Source: Rotaria sp. Silwood1 (taxonomy: Eukaryota; Rotifera; Eurotatoria; Philodinida; Philodinidae). From it: a stretch of DNA of 64,000 nucleotides. The stretch covers positions 110,504 through 174,503 of the forward strand of contig CAJNOP010000277.1 in the NCBI GenBank assembly GCA_905250075.1. Reading direction: 5' to 3'. Made by a program: the position numbers and the translations under genes. Below the pieces are notes generated by a model. The model was not told the DNA's origin. It did no database searches and worked only from the letters and a program-made list of their open reading frames with translations. Shown here piece by piece: positions 16,198 through 27,633 of the stretch (position 1 is the stretch's first letter; each line of letters starts with the position of its first letter).

Positions 16198-17012
16198 CAT
16201 CAACAGTCAATTCTTCATTTTTTTAGTGTTGACTCTTCTTTGTAATGATATTCGATTGTGACAATATATGCATGCCTTTCCTGTCTGTCATATCTTTCAT
16301 TTTCTATTTCTCTCTCTCTTCCATGAGACCATATCTAAGTGTATGTTTTCTGTGCAACCGATACGATTAATGACATTACAAAGCCTAATAAGGCATTAAT
16401 CTATTAGCGCTGTCATTTTGAATCGATTTTAATTTGGACGAAATCCACGTTTTTCTAAACCAAAGGCTGGACAATAATTGACTCAGATTTGATTTTTGCG
16501 ACATCTTGAGACAAATCGGGGTACCTACCTTCTTTTCATTGAAAAAATTTCAATGTTGAATGTTTGCAGATTTTACTTTCTAATATTCTTCTCTGAAAAT
16601 CTGTACAGGGTGGATAAAAATGTTTTTCTTTGGAGATAAAGCTTTGATTTCAAATAGTATCCACAACAAATTTTAAACCTAACTAAAACGCATAGAAAAT
16701 GTGGCTTATCAATATTAAATAATAGAAGTTATGACAATTTTTCAGTGTCGAATTTTAAAAAGAAATGCAGAATATTACGCTCTATCGACATAGCTATTAC
16801 ATTCATAAGGCATTTCAAACTGCTTGTGATTCAAAATGATGAATATCATAAAGTAATTTTTATTTTTTATCGAAGGAAGAACCTCAACGAGTGTCGTAAA
16901 TGATAAAGAGCGAGACACAGCATATAGATGTTATTCTATTCCCTCATTTTTCAATCCTTATCTCGACCGTTTTCTCGCACTGTCACAAAAAATAATATTA
17001 GCTTCACTCTTC
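16198..17012. other. Intergenic, no gene seen
   Basis: AT-rich sequence between the glucosidase stop and the acetyltransferase start. No exon, RNA gene or clear repeat was recognised. Confidence 0.4.
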
Positions 17013-17516
17013 ATGATAAACCTTCGCTCTGCCACAATCTCCGATGTTGCAGCTATTCTCCGTGTTCACTATGCCGCTGTTCACGGACCAGCAACCTCAA
17101 CCTTCTATACACAAAATATTCTTCAAAGTTGGTCGTCTTCAGCCACAGATGAACGCCGTCTCAACCAATTGCATCAGGCGATACAAAACAACGAAGAACT
17201 AATTATGGTCGCCGTGTCGAGTGAGAACGATATGATTGTCGGATTCGGTTCCGTCATTCCCTCCCAACAAGAGCTTCGCGCAGTCTATGTCGATCCAGCG
17301 TTTGCTCGTCGAGGTGTTGGAACGAAGGTTTTAGCAATTCTTGAAAAACTCGCTGTACTACATGGTGCACATAAACTGCATCTGGATGCCTCACTAAATG
17401 CTGAGACATTTTATTATCATCATGGGTATTCAGTAGTAGATCGTGGTAGTCACAGATTAAACTCGGGCATCGATATGGATTGTGTTAAAATGAGCAAAGA
17501 CCTACGCGCGCATTAA
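17013..17516 (+). CDS. GNAT-family N-acetyltransferase, bacterial-like
   Basis: An intronless frame of 167 residues. The GNAT fold is visible: an N-terminal INLRSATISDVAAILRVHYA segment, the beta4 strand ELRAVYVDPAFARRGVGTKV with the acetyl-CoA pyrophosphate-binding loop (R-R-G-V-G-T), and a C-terminal FYYHHGYSVVDRGSHRL block. The family moves an acetyl group from acetyl-CoA to amines. The C-terminal pattern FY..hGY...dRG.H.L.SG..m.C..M resembles uncharacterised bacterial GNATs, so the substrate is unknown. The lack of introns, beside a 17-exon neighbour, and a richer GC content fit horizontal acquisition from bacteria; this is inference. The start is the Met that precedes the first beta strand. 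Confidence 0.85.
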   Translation: MINLRSATISDVAAILRVHYAAVHGPATSTFYTQNILQSWSSSATDERRLNQLHQAIQNNEELIMVAVSSENDMIVGFGSVIPSQQELRAVYVDPAFARRGVGTKVLAILEKLAVLHGAHKLHLDASLNAETFYYHHGYSVVDRGSHRLNSGIDMDCVKMSKDLRAH

Positions 17517-17674
17517 TGATAGAATTTTCGTCTTGACGCTAAAGATGAGAAACACAATCGAGAAACATTAAAGAGACTTCACAAAAAGACCGTCCAAATA
17601 AATAATGGTCGTCCGGAAGCAGATTTTTAATTTTGACCATTTCATATTTTGTTTCCAAACTCATTGTGTACACA

Positions 17675-17742
17675 GGGTGCGGATGTGAGTGTGGGTTTTA
17701 TACTCTGCCGCACCTGCACCCATGCTCACGCCNNNNNNNNNN
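17675..17742. repeat. Telomere-like hairpin ending in an assembly gap
   Basis: G arm GGGTGCGGATGTGAGTGTGG, spacer TTTTATACTCTGCCG, C arm CACCTGCACCCATGCTCACG. Ten N follow at 17733-17742. The gap probably marks a scaffold join where the hairpin or a longer array defeated assembly, so sequence to its left and right may not be truly adjacent. Confidence 0.75.
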
Positions 17743-18648
17743 GATAGTTTTAATTAAAAAAAAACAAATTAATACAATCTTGTTCTGTTATTAAATAGAA
17801 CATAAAAATCAAAGTTTCATTTATCATTTGACAAAATGAAACAATAAATAAAGTTAGATGTATCAACAAAAACGATCTCCTTATCAGAAGATATAAAATA
17901 CAAAGTGAGCAAATAGCTATCGTTGAACGTAGTTGTCAATTACATTTCATTTATTATTAGAAAGTTTTGAAATCTTTTCTATTTGTTTTTGGACCAAATT
18001 CAATTTTTTTGTTGCTTGATTTAGCTTTAATTTGTTCCTGATAACGTTAATATCAAACAAAGTTTATCAATTTGTTGTAAGAAAAAAATTCATTTTAGAT
18101 CTTTATCGGTTTTTTAAATGAAGATTATCTTTATCTGTGAGTTTCTTTTTTTTTATGATAACAAGAATAAATTTTGAACTTCAATATTAGATTAATGATA
18201 AAGAATCGTTTGTGGCACGGATCTTCTTTGACTATTATATGACAGCACTCTAGTCTGAAACACGCTAAAAAAGTTCTGCCCTACAAATAAACTACTGGAT
18301 GATCTAGATTATCAATATTGATTCATATTCATTCATTTAAGCTAGTTTTTAATGATTTTATTTATTTAATTGTTTTAATTGTTTTAAATGTTTCATACAT
18401 ATTTGAATATGTTGTTTAAATTTTTTTATCTTGTTTTCTTGACTTCAACATCATTTGTTTCTTCATCATTATCTTAAATACGAAATTTTTGTTCGATTAA
18501 TATTGAATGTAAATTATGATCTATAATTGTTGTTGAAACGAATCTTCTTAATTCAATGGTCGTAGTGCGGAGTCCAGAAAAGAAGAATTTTGAGAAGGAA
18601 TTTGTTATATCCGTAGTGTTCTCCTACGTCGGTAGAACGGGGATGCAA

Positions 18649-18723
18649 TATCCCTGCTGGTATAATGGTAGTGCGTCTACCCGATAAGCAGAAGGTCCAT
18701 GGTTCGAGACACGCGAGAGGGTA
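18649..18723 (+). tRNA. Degenerate tRNA-like sequence
   Basis: An A-box-like TGGTATAATGG (18658) is followed about 42 nt later by a B-box-like GGTTCGAGACA (18701), and the overall length is near 75 nt. An acceptor stem TATCCCT with GAGGGTA pairs at six of seven positions counting G-T. The anticodon loop could be CCGATAA on a five-pair stem with one mismatch, but the base before the anticodon is C rather than T and the D stem is poor. It is more likely a tRNA relic or SINE head than a working tRNA. Confidence 0.3.
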
Positions 18724-19610
18724 TCTTTTTCTCCGTTCTGTTTGTATTACATCTCGCTGCTTATCTCGGTCATGAGCCATAACATCAGACTCTTACAGAA
18801 TTTTTCGAAAAAAATAAATTATATTAGAAGTCGAATAGTAAACGATAGGGATGAGCTTAGAAAAGAACAAATTTCAAACACAAACGTTGGTTTTCTTGTC
18901 ATCTGATATATCCGAACTGTTGTTCTTCCCAGGTCTCAATGATTCTCCTGGCAGTTCTACAGGTACCACACGTCCCCTCGCTGCTATGTATCGCTATTCC
19001 CTGTATCGATCACGTAATTTCGTGTATTGTCAAAAATATCCCTTGATAGGATGTCACTGATATGTTGCCATTAAGAAACTATCAACTTTTCTCGCTGATC
19101 GATAGATGGGCTGAAATTTTTAGGATAAACTACCGGTACAGTTAGAAACTCCACAGCGCAAGCCGCAAAAGTTTCGAGAGGTTCTCTAACTAAGTCATCA
19201 AAACCAAACCGAAGAACCGATAGATAGGTACGGGGATCAAAATCGTCGATTTTGAACAGTGAAAATAAGTATGCTAGGCTTGTAGAGCATTGTCGATTCG
19301 AAATATCATGTGTTTTATTCAATTAACAAAATGAATTTGAAACGGTCTGATTATCTATCAATTTCCGTATTATACGAATATCTGATACCAGATTGAACAA
19401 ATATTGGCAGATTTTTTTGAGAACAAACACATGACATTACTAAGTCGACAGTGCACTACAATCTTAGCATACTTATGTCAGCTTTTACAAAATCGAGTAT
19501 TTTGCTTCCTGCGCTCACCTACGAGTTTTTTCAATTGGTTCCAAAGACTTTGTTAAAGATACCTTAGAAAACTTTTCTGATTCTGCTGCTCTGCTTCCCT
19601 CCTGCTAGAA

Positions 19611-19626
19611 CTTCACCCACACCCAC
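19611..19626. repeat. Telomere-like half array (C-rich)
   Basis: TTCACCCACACCCACG stands alone, without a G-rich partner nearby. It may be a worn copy of the hairpin family. Confidence 0.45.
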
Positions 19627-20636
19627 GATTCGTTTCTGTTGATTCATTTTTTGATGAATTGATTAGAAACGATCTAGGATGCTTCCGATGAAGTCATTTC
19701 AAAGAGAATGTTAATGCAGAAAAATTCGTGAGCGCAAAAGATGAATGATTAATCATCGATCATTATCAATTTATAAGAGAAAAATAAATAAAGTTTCCAT
19801 ATAAGAGATGAACATGTCAAACAAAAATATGACTTCCTTGTTTAAAATTGAACGAAATTATTATCCAAACTAAGTATCAATCAACCAATACTACGAGAAT
19901 TCGCTGCATTCTTTTACTTGAAGAAATAGAATGTTCTTGATTTGTGTGAAAGAAAATATTGTTCATAATATTGAGTGAATAAAAATCAATGTTTTATGTA
20001 TTTTGAGTTGTTATGACGATTTTCAAATGTTTCACAAGGATAATAGTCCAGAGCTATACTAATGAATAACATGGCAATATTGAATGAAACCCATTTCTCA
20101 GTATACATTAAAACTATGCTACCGATCAGCATTGCAATACCAAATAAAATTCATGTTTCAGTGCATACACTCCAGTCTATTTGGACTAAAAACAACTAAT
20201 TTAGGAGGTTTTTCTTATAAGCTGATGCAGTTGCCAATCGAAAGTGATTGTTGTTATTGTATTGGCTGTCGTGGTTGTGTATGTTGTGATGGTGTTATCG
20301 TGTCATTCAAGTATGTCGTGATCATTATCCGCCAATAATGGGACTATATCGTTGAGTTCATCTGATAATGTAAAATGATTGCCATCGAAGATGACTTTCT
20401 ATAATGGACTACTGTGAATCCTTGGCTGTCGGTCTGCCATCTACTATAAGCACAGTATAATTAAATGCTAGAGATCATTCTCCGTGAGCTTTATCTGTAT
20501 GCTAGATTCATCGGTATATGAAAAGTCGTTTCAGACATAAAATTACATAATTGCAGAGCTCGATGAATGAAAAATGTTTTTATCATGCTATTCACTGCTA
20601 GTTATTTGCCATCAAATCAAATCGAAACTTTCTCGA

Positions 20637-20691
20637 GGGTATGGGTGTGCGATAACTGTCTTCTCTTCATCCACAAACTCACACCCAACAA
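20637..20691. repeat. Telomere-like hairpin, worn
   Basis: G arm GGGTATGGGTGTG, spacer with the pyrimidine tract GTCTTCTCTTCAT, C arm CCACAAACTCACACCC. Arms are short and partly mismatched. Confidence 0.7.
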
Positions 20692-21098
20692 CAGACGGTC
20701 GGCATAAATCTGTAATGCGTCTGGACCTTATTGTTGAAACACCGATTGCCGAAATTTTGGAAAGTTAAATTGATGTTTTTTTATGTGAGTCAAAATAAAG
20801 TCTTATAAATATCTCTGTGATCATTTCCAGCATTCAAACATTTGTGAAAGCTAATGCGCAAGTAAGTCTGAAAGATATTTAATTGAAATAGAAAGTCTCT
20901 CGATTAACAGCCTAACTTGTACAGTAAACGTATTTAATATACCTTTTTTAAAAGATATCTTAGCTTTCAGTGAGCCAGTTATTGATCTTAATGCTTCCAT
21001 TTCTTTAGTAAACTGGTGCATTGAGACTAAGTCTGTGAAGAATTATTTGTAAATGAACAAACAAGTGCTCATACTAGTTTATTGTCTCACTAAATAAC

Positions 21099-21137
21099 TT
21101 GAGGATGGATGGGTGTCTCTGCTTCACCCTCATCCTA
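21099..21137. repeat. Telomere-like hairpin at the 3' end of the phosphoesterase
   Basis: G arm GAGGATGGATGGGTG, spacer TCTCTGCTT, C arm CACCCTCATCCT. It lies 6 bp beyond the stop codon of the minus-strand phosphoesterase, so it would form a hairpin in its 3' UTR. Confidence 0.6.
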
Positions 21138-21143
21138 TGAATG

Positions 21144-21914
21144 TTATTGTTTTTGTAAATCAATATAAAAGATCAATTTAAAATGTTGTCTTGTTAAATT
21201 CATAGCTGCATTAATGAAAAGTGTTCCATTTCCATTTTGTTCATATTTGTAACCTGAATCATCATGTACATGTCCAAAACAATGAACTCGAGGTTGAATT
21301 CTTTCACGAATTTCTTTAATTAAACTTCTTGAACCCCAATGTCCGTATGAACCATGAACTGTATTATTACAGATTGAACAAGGTTCTATTGAAGGAGTTT
21401 TTTTCGGCTGATATGCTAAATCTAAGATAAATTGTGGAGGACTATGTGTCATTAATATATCGATATGTGATGGAATTAAAGACCATTTTGTTCTATAACG
21501 TTCATTAAATGGCCATGGACAACCATATATTGAAATACCTTCGACTTGAATTAATTCATCTTTTAAATATATACAATTTGTTAATAATTTTGATTGAATA
21601 TCATCCTTTGAAAAGTTTCTAAAACCAATTTCATGATTTCCACAAATAACAATTTTATGTTTATGGGTTAATCTTCCTAACCAGTGATTAAAGTCAATTA
21701 TAGATTGAGGAATTTGATCATCTGTTAAATTTTGCCAATCATGTCTATTTGTAAAATCTCCACAATGTAGAAATATGTCACCATCGGGAATCGTCATCTT
21801 TTCATGATTTTTGTGAGTATCTGATGCAATAATCACACTTACTGTTTTATATCTTTCGGAATTTTCATCATAATCAATAGGTTTTAGACTATCAATTATT
21901 TGAAATGATGACAT
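21144..21914 (-). CDS. Calcineurin-like metallophosphoesterase (MPPED/UPF0046 type)
   Basis: A single-exon frame of 256 residues. Metal-binding motifs appear in the order expected of class III metallophosphoesterases: IIASDTH (residues about 28-34), HCGDF (about 50-54), ICGNHE (about 89-94), TH in DILMTHSPP (about 154-162), and GHVH (about 217-220). The spacing and the SPP and GSRSL segments fit the MPPED1/MPPED2 (239AB) family, whose members hydrolyse phosphodiesters and cyclic nucleotides in vitro. Mammalian MPPED2 has lost one histidine of the last motif; here GHVH is complete, so all ligands for two metals seem present. No signal peptide or membrane segment, so probably cytosolic. The start Met lies just before the first strand. 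A telomere-like hairpin follows the stop. Confidence 0.85.
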   Translation of the reverse strand: MSSFQIIDSLKPIDYDENSERYKTVSVIIASDTHKNHEKMTIPDGDIFLHCGDFTNRHDWQNLTDDQIPQSIIDFNHWLGRLTHKHKIVICGNHEIGFRNFSKDDIQSKLLTNCIYLKDELIQVEGISIYGCPWPFNERYRTKWSLIPSHIDILMTHSPPQFILDLAYQPKKTPSIEPCSICNNTVHGSYGHWGSRSLIKEIRERIQPRVHCFGHVHDDSGYKYEQNGNGTLFINAAMNLTRQHFKLIFYIDLQKQ

Positions 21915-23812
21915 TATCGTTAATCTGAGACGAAATTTTATCTAAAAAAGAAAATAACGTTAACTAACTATTTATTAAGTGGACAAAAGTATTGAAGAAT
22001 ACTTAAGACAAACCAAAGATTAATTCAATTAAAAAATTTTCAAAGATATTTAAGTTTGATTTATGTACAACTATATTCATACATGAATCTTTCGATGTTT
22101 TAAAAATACTCGATTTTATTATTAAATGATGAAATTTTTCTCAAATGAAAATTTCAGGATTAACTTTTCAATATCCTGAATTTTCATCGAAACTTTTCTC
22201 TGTTGTTACAAATCAACCTCATTTATTAAATAAATAATTTAACATGTTTCATTAGAGATTAATCGATATTTTTGTTTCGCTTTAGCATTATTGGTATATT
22301 CATTTATCATTCGTTTTCCTTAGAGAATAGCGTCTTCAATGCAAGAAAAATTTTGGTGACTATATCAATGATGACATTGAAAAATCGAAGAATTTTCTCA
22401 GAAACAACTTTCAGTTCTATACCATCATTTCAATTAGTAATCAATATTTAATGGAAAATCAAAAATTCTAAAATAATAACTATTCTTTTATTTTGGTCTC
22501 GAGATTAGTACTCTTTTCTTTATAGTGAAAAAAATTACAACAAACATCAAATGATTAAATTTGTAAAAAATATTTTTTCTTTATTGTTTCATCAATTCAA
22601 TCAAGAAAATCTTATCGAATATTATTTACTTATATAAAAGCTGAGATTTTTCACTTTTGTCATAGAATTAATTGTTTCTAACATACAAATATGGTTTTGA
22701 TCATCGTAGCAACGTTATTATATGAAAGATAACGATTGTTTTATCTCACTATTATAAATATCAATTAGAATAGTTACATTACCTAATTTTTGCTCTTTTC
22801 TCTAACGTGAGATGAATAATTGTGACTGAATAAAATGTGTTATTTCAATATAAATATAGACAGTAGGAATGACTCAGAACTTGTCATGCGTCTTTCAACG
22901 TCAAGAAAGAGAAGAATTTTTTTCGTGAATTTAACAAATCTCTCTTTATATGTTATTGTGTAATGACATAAACAGGGTACGTCATGTCAAAGCAAATCTA
23001 AATACTAACTATTAATCATCAATTATGAGTTTTTAGATTTTTTTCAAAGATAATATAAATATTTATAGACCAAAAAATACAGTCAAATAACTCTTTTCAG
23101 AACAATATCTAACCAGTTTAATTAAAAAACCATAAGATTTAGCTTATGAGAGAACCTCTCCAGATGTAAAAATCGCTTTTCATTTGAGAGTATTATCATT
23201 AGATAGACCTCAGTAAATAGTTGAAAAGTCCATTAGGGTTTTGATGCACAGTGTCCGTAGGCTGAGATATTGGCTTCTCAACTTTGGCCGGAACCAGTGA
23301 AAATACGAGATTTTCAATTTATTATGAAATTTATCATCTTTCTTGAAAACTTATTACCTCAAACGATGAGTGTCATATACAGCCCATATTGTTTCCGCAA
23401 CAAGCAATCATGTTTATAAGGATCATCTAAAAGTTTTGTCTCGCTTACATAATTCCTAAGATAAAGATTTGAAATATTTATGGCTACAACAGTCAAATAT
23501 TACAACTCTAATCCATGTCATCTTTTTTTGATGAAACCGACCGCTGACCACGGTTTCAAAAATAATCGCCATTCCGACCGATTTTCTCCTTTTTTTCATT
23601 GATTTTTCGATGAAATTCATATTTTTTGCTTTGAAAATAACGGTTTCTATCGAGAAAAGTTGAGTTTGACACATCACAGTGAATTATTTCAGATAATGCA
23701 ATAATATCACTATTGGTTAATATCTTGGCCAATGGCTAATATAATAGTGTTATTTTTAATAAATCCTGAAATACGAAAACTAGACTAAAACCAGCGATGC
23801 AGCTGACACAGA

Positions 23813-23871
23813 GTGTGGGTGAGATGTGGGTGTGAGTGTGTAATTAAGAAAATCCACACCCAAGGTCACTC
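23813..23871. repeat. Telomere-like hairpin, inverted spacer
   Basis: G arm with GTGTGGGTGAGATGTGGGTG, spacer TAATTAAGAAAAT, C arm CCACACCCAAGGTCACTCC. The spacer is purine-rich on this strand (ATTTTCTTAATTA on the other), so this copy seems to be in the opposite orientation to most others. Confidence 0.7.
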
Positions 23872-24288
23872 CATCGATGGTTTCTGAATCTCTCAGACAT
23901 TCACTCTTAAACTATATACTTCATTCTTATAGTCTTTTCACATTAAAATGAATTTTCTGAGCTTATTTGTCTACGCATCAAATTAGATTTCCGTGAAATT
24001 TTTCATAACCACTTGATTTGAATTGTCCGAAAATAGGAACCTATCATTCATGGAACTTTCTTAAGAATTACAAATAAAATCGAACTAATTAGCATACAAA
24101 TGTGTGTTTTTTTCGCATAGAACTTCGATGTATTTCAAGCAATTACGTTCGGCATAATGAAAATGTTTAGTACATGGATTAATCGCAGAAGGCGGATATT
24201 ACTTGAAAAAGTACCATATAAGCTAGTACATATAACATCAGGATATGATATATGAAAGAGGTACTATTGCTTCGCACAAGCACTTAAG

Positions 24289-24486
24289 TTGGTTTTTTCC
24301 CGGTTCTGTTCTTTTTCATCTAGTGGATTCTCTTTCTTTTTTCTCTGTTCTGTTCTTTTTTCTCTGTTCTGTTCTTTTTTATCTAGTCGATTCTCCTTCT
24401 TTTTTCTCTGTTCTCTCATTTTTCTTTCTTTTTCTTCTCTCTTATTTTTCCTTCTTTTTCTTCTCTCTTATTTTTCTTTTTTTCTA
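24289..24486 (+). repeat. Pyrimidine-rich tandem block
   Basis: About 200 bp almost wholly C and T, made of repeats such as TTCTTTTTTCTCTG and TTCTTCTCTCTTATTTTTC with two GATTCTC interruptions. Long mirror-type polypyrimidine tracts can form triplexes. The Ser/Phe-rich open frames across it are artefacts of composition. Confidence 0.7.
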
Positions 24487-27400
24487 TATAAGTTGGTAAA
24501 ATAGGCGATGATATGTCACAACTCTTTTCCACTGGTTCGTATAAAACATTTAGTTAAAATTGATTTAGTGATGGATAATACACATTTTCTATCTTTTTAT
24601 TGAACAATGTGTATCGTAAAGAATTATTGCAATTTCAATATTCTTGATAAAATTCTTTGGATTGGTTATATTATTTTGACTCTGATAGTAATAGTTAAGA
24701 GTATATTTTTCATACGTGATAAATTTATGATTACCTTGATAATAAGTTTTTTCAAGGTCTCATCTTCCACATTGGCATAATCAAGAGATTGTCTTAATAC
24801 TAATCTTCTTTTTTTTTGAATATGAATGATCACAAATAACAAGTAACGTTCATCGGTCTCTGATTCACTTGACCCTAAACTGAAAGTTCATGGGATCGAA
24901 TGCTAGGAAAAGCATTTGTTATATGATTACAAGCAGATTTGTAGTACGTATTCTGCTGTTGAAGATAGAACGAGGTCAATAGGATGAATATGATCAGTTT
25001 GATTAAGTGATAATAATTTCAAGAAAAAAAGTCAATGTAATTCCTTTTTAATTGAAACGTAGAACAAAATAGATCTATTCTATTTGTTGATAAAAGTCCT
25101 GGTCATGCTCATCACACTGTCCATGAGAGTGAAATAGGCTAACAGATCAAAATATCTCTCATGCTCTGAGACGTTCAAAGACTCGGGTTATTTTGTTTGT
25201 CCGCACGTATTTATGAGGAAACACGCGGAGGCTCACTTTGATCACCATATACTTCAACAGACATTATTTTTCGTCTTTGATAAAAGTTAATATTCTGTGG
25301 GGTTCGATGTTATCCGATAGCATAGGTCAAAAGTCTAAAATGGTCTCTTATCCTAAGCACTTGAAATTCTTATTGTTGTAATCCAAAAATTAATGATGCA
25401 AAGCTTCAGAGCCACATCTCAACTACTCCGTCGCTGTCCATGGGAAGCGAGATGAGGCTATTCAATCTAAGTTTCTCCCGAGACTGTTCATGACTGGTTG
25501 ATAGTTATACTGCACTAGAACCCAGAGGTATGAGATCGGGAAATTCAAAATACCAAAGTCAACAACTCTGACCTCTTTGTCCTAAAATTTACTACACTGT
25601 GGTACGAAAATTCTCATAGCCGCACCGCAAGAGTCTAACACATAATGGTCGTAAAATATACATGGTAGAAAGACCATCTAAACCATCATCGACTGTGACA
25701 AATACCTTAGCAACGACGCCTTTTCTCATCACAGGCTGACCAGAAATGCAAATAGAAGGGAGGGACAACAGCACTTTCCCGTTTTTGAGATGCATTTACG
25801 GAGTGACTCTTCTAGTGCCATTCGCTACTCTCCTTCGGAGTCGGTAAGTTCAGACGCGAACTTGAAGCTCTCTGTACGCTCTTTTTCGAGATATCACTGA
25901 TTTTGCTAGTTGTTAGAAATTCAATCAAGGTGAAGATCAATAGCCTCATCATGTTTAACATTTTAGTCCTAAAGGGATTGCACTAAACGCTTTTTGCTAG
26001 ATCTTTACGGATCTCAGAGATCGAAAATACGATAGAGTACATTTTAATTCCAAACAGAAAACTTCGTATCCCATTCATCAAGCAAGTGCGTGAATGCAGA
26101 GAGCGACATGTAAAAATATTCATCATAGTCTTTGACAACGGCCCAAAATCCATCTCAACACATTGATGCGTATTTAATATCTTTGAAATATCTTGCATTT
26201 GAGATCTATTCAAGTTTCAAAATGAGGGCCGAAAAAACACATCACCACAAATGGACTAACAGAAATTTTTATCCAATGAAATAAAATCTTGACGTTTAAT
26301 CAGTTGGTTCGAAATTCCTTTTCCGATATACAGATGTTTTTCACCCATTTGTTTACACATAACTTAGTTCTTATGTAGCAGAAAGCTCCTCGAAAACACA
26401 TAGGAGCATTTTTTTAACCTCAGTGGAACTGTGAAATAACATTGCCGATTAACCATTTCACAGATCATGAGTTCAAAATCGGTTGAGAATGGCCGAAGAG
26501 AGACAGACATTGAATTGTTTACAAGGCTCGATATAGAAAAGCGAGCAAGAAAAGCAAGAAGCGCGAAAATGATCAGTGAAGAGACAAAGAGAGGATATTT
26601 TTTTATTCAATGAAATAAGATATTTAATCAACAGGCACACTGGTTTAAAAAATATGTTGCGGACAGACAGATAGACAAATGATTTATTTACCATCTGACA
26701 GACCCTAGACATTCAGTCTAGAGAATTGTGCTTATTGGCATCGTTTGGTACGATTTTATATCAATCTCGAACGGATTTCTGAGCAATTAATTGAGATTTT
26801 GTATTCATATAGCGCATTTACTTGTCTTAGTTGTTCAGTATATTTGACGTTACATTTTGTAAATCATTTACAAATAAATATACATTATTGTTAAATAAAA
26901 GAAACTATTTATTGTTTGAATGAATTATTTAATAAATAGAAGACAAATTTTGATTTAATTCACATGACATTTGACAGAAAGTATTTATATTAGTAATTGT
27001 CATAGATTAGTTTTAGTGAATTCATTTACAAGGTTCTTTGATTTTGAATAGGAGTGTTATACTTTATTTTTTGTTTTTCTTTATAATAAAGAAATTTTTT
27101 TTCAATGAGAACCTAATTTTTAAATTTTACCAAGTAGCTCACAAAAAATTATGATACCATATATATAGAAATAAAATATACAGAAAAATTTTTGTGCATA
27201 TATTCTTTCATGTATAAGCTTTAGTTTTTAATAATATCACATGTGAAAGTGATGTTGATGATGAGAAACAATATTAATTAATATATCCTGTTGTTATACT
27301 CGCTATTTACCTATTTATCTATCATAAAAAGAAATCTTTCTTTATTCTGTATTTTTGAAAATAAAGAATCCATTTATCTTTATTTAATAAAGTAAAGATA

Positions 27401-27633
27401 AAGTAACAAACCTAACCTTGAACATCTAAATTATTTATTATTCTTTCGAAAAGAAAAACTAAACAAAAAACTGATTGATTGTTGAATCTGAGAAAATGAT
27501 TTATTGATTTGAACAAAATAAAGTCATAAAATCATTTGTAAATGTAGAGTAGATTTCGATCATGAGAAGTAAGTGCAAAGATAAAATCGATCTTGATCCA
27601 GATTTTTGACCAATCTATGGATGAAACAGTTTG

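Larger units (their letters stand above)
17743..21143. other. Intergenic region after the assembly gap
   Basis: No protein gene recognised. It holds a degenerate tRNA-like sequence (18649-18723), a C-rich telomere-like half array (19611-19626) and hairpins at 20637-20691 and 21099-21137. The rest is AT-rich without visible structure. Confidence 0.45.
21915..27633. other. Long AT-rich intergenic region
   Basis: Nearly 6 kb with no convincing gene; short open frames at 23456-23677, 25592-25795, 25983-26213 and 26473-26712 show no recognisable domain. Structures seen: a fragment at about 23146-23280 starting GAGAGAACCTCTCCAGATGT, like the ends of the palindromic elements; a telomere-like hairpin at 23813-23871; a pyrimidine-rich block at 24289-24486. 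Confidence 0.45.

Noticed and set aside
24245..24504. Ser/Phe-rich membrane-like protein
   Set aside because: The sequence is a pure pyrimidine tract; the apparent hydrophobic protein is a composition artefact.
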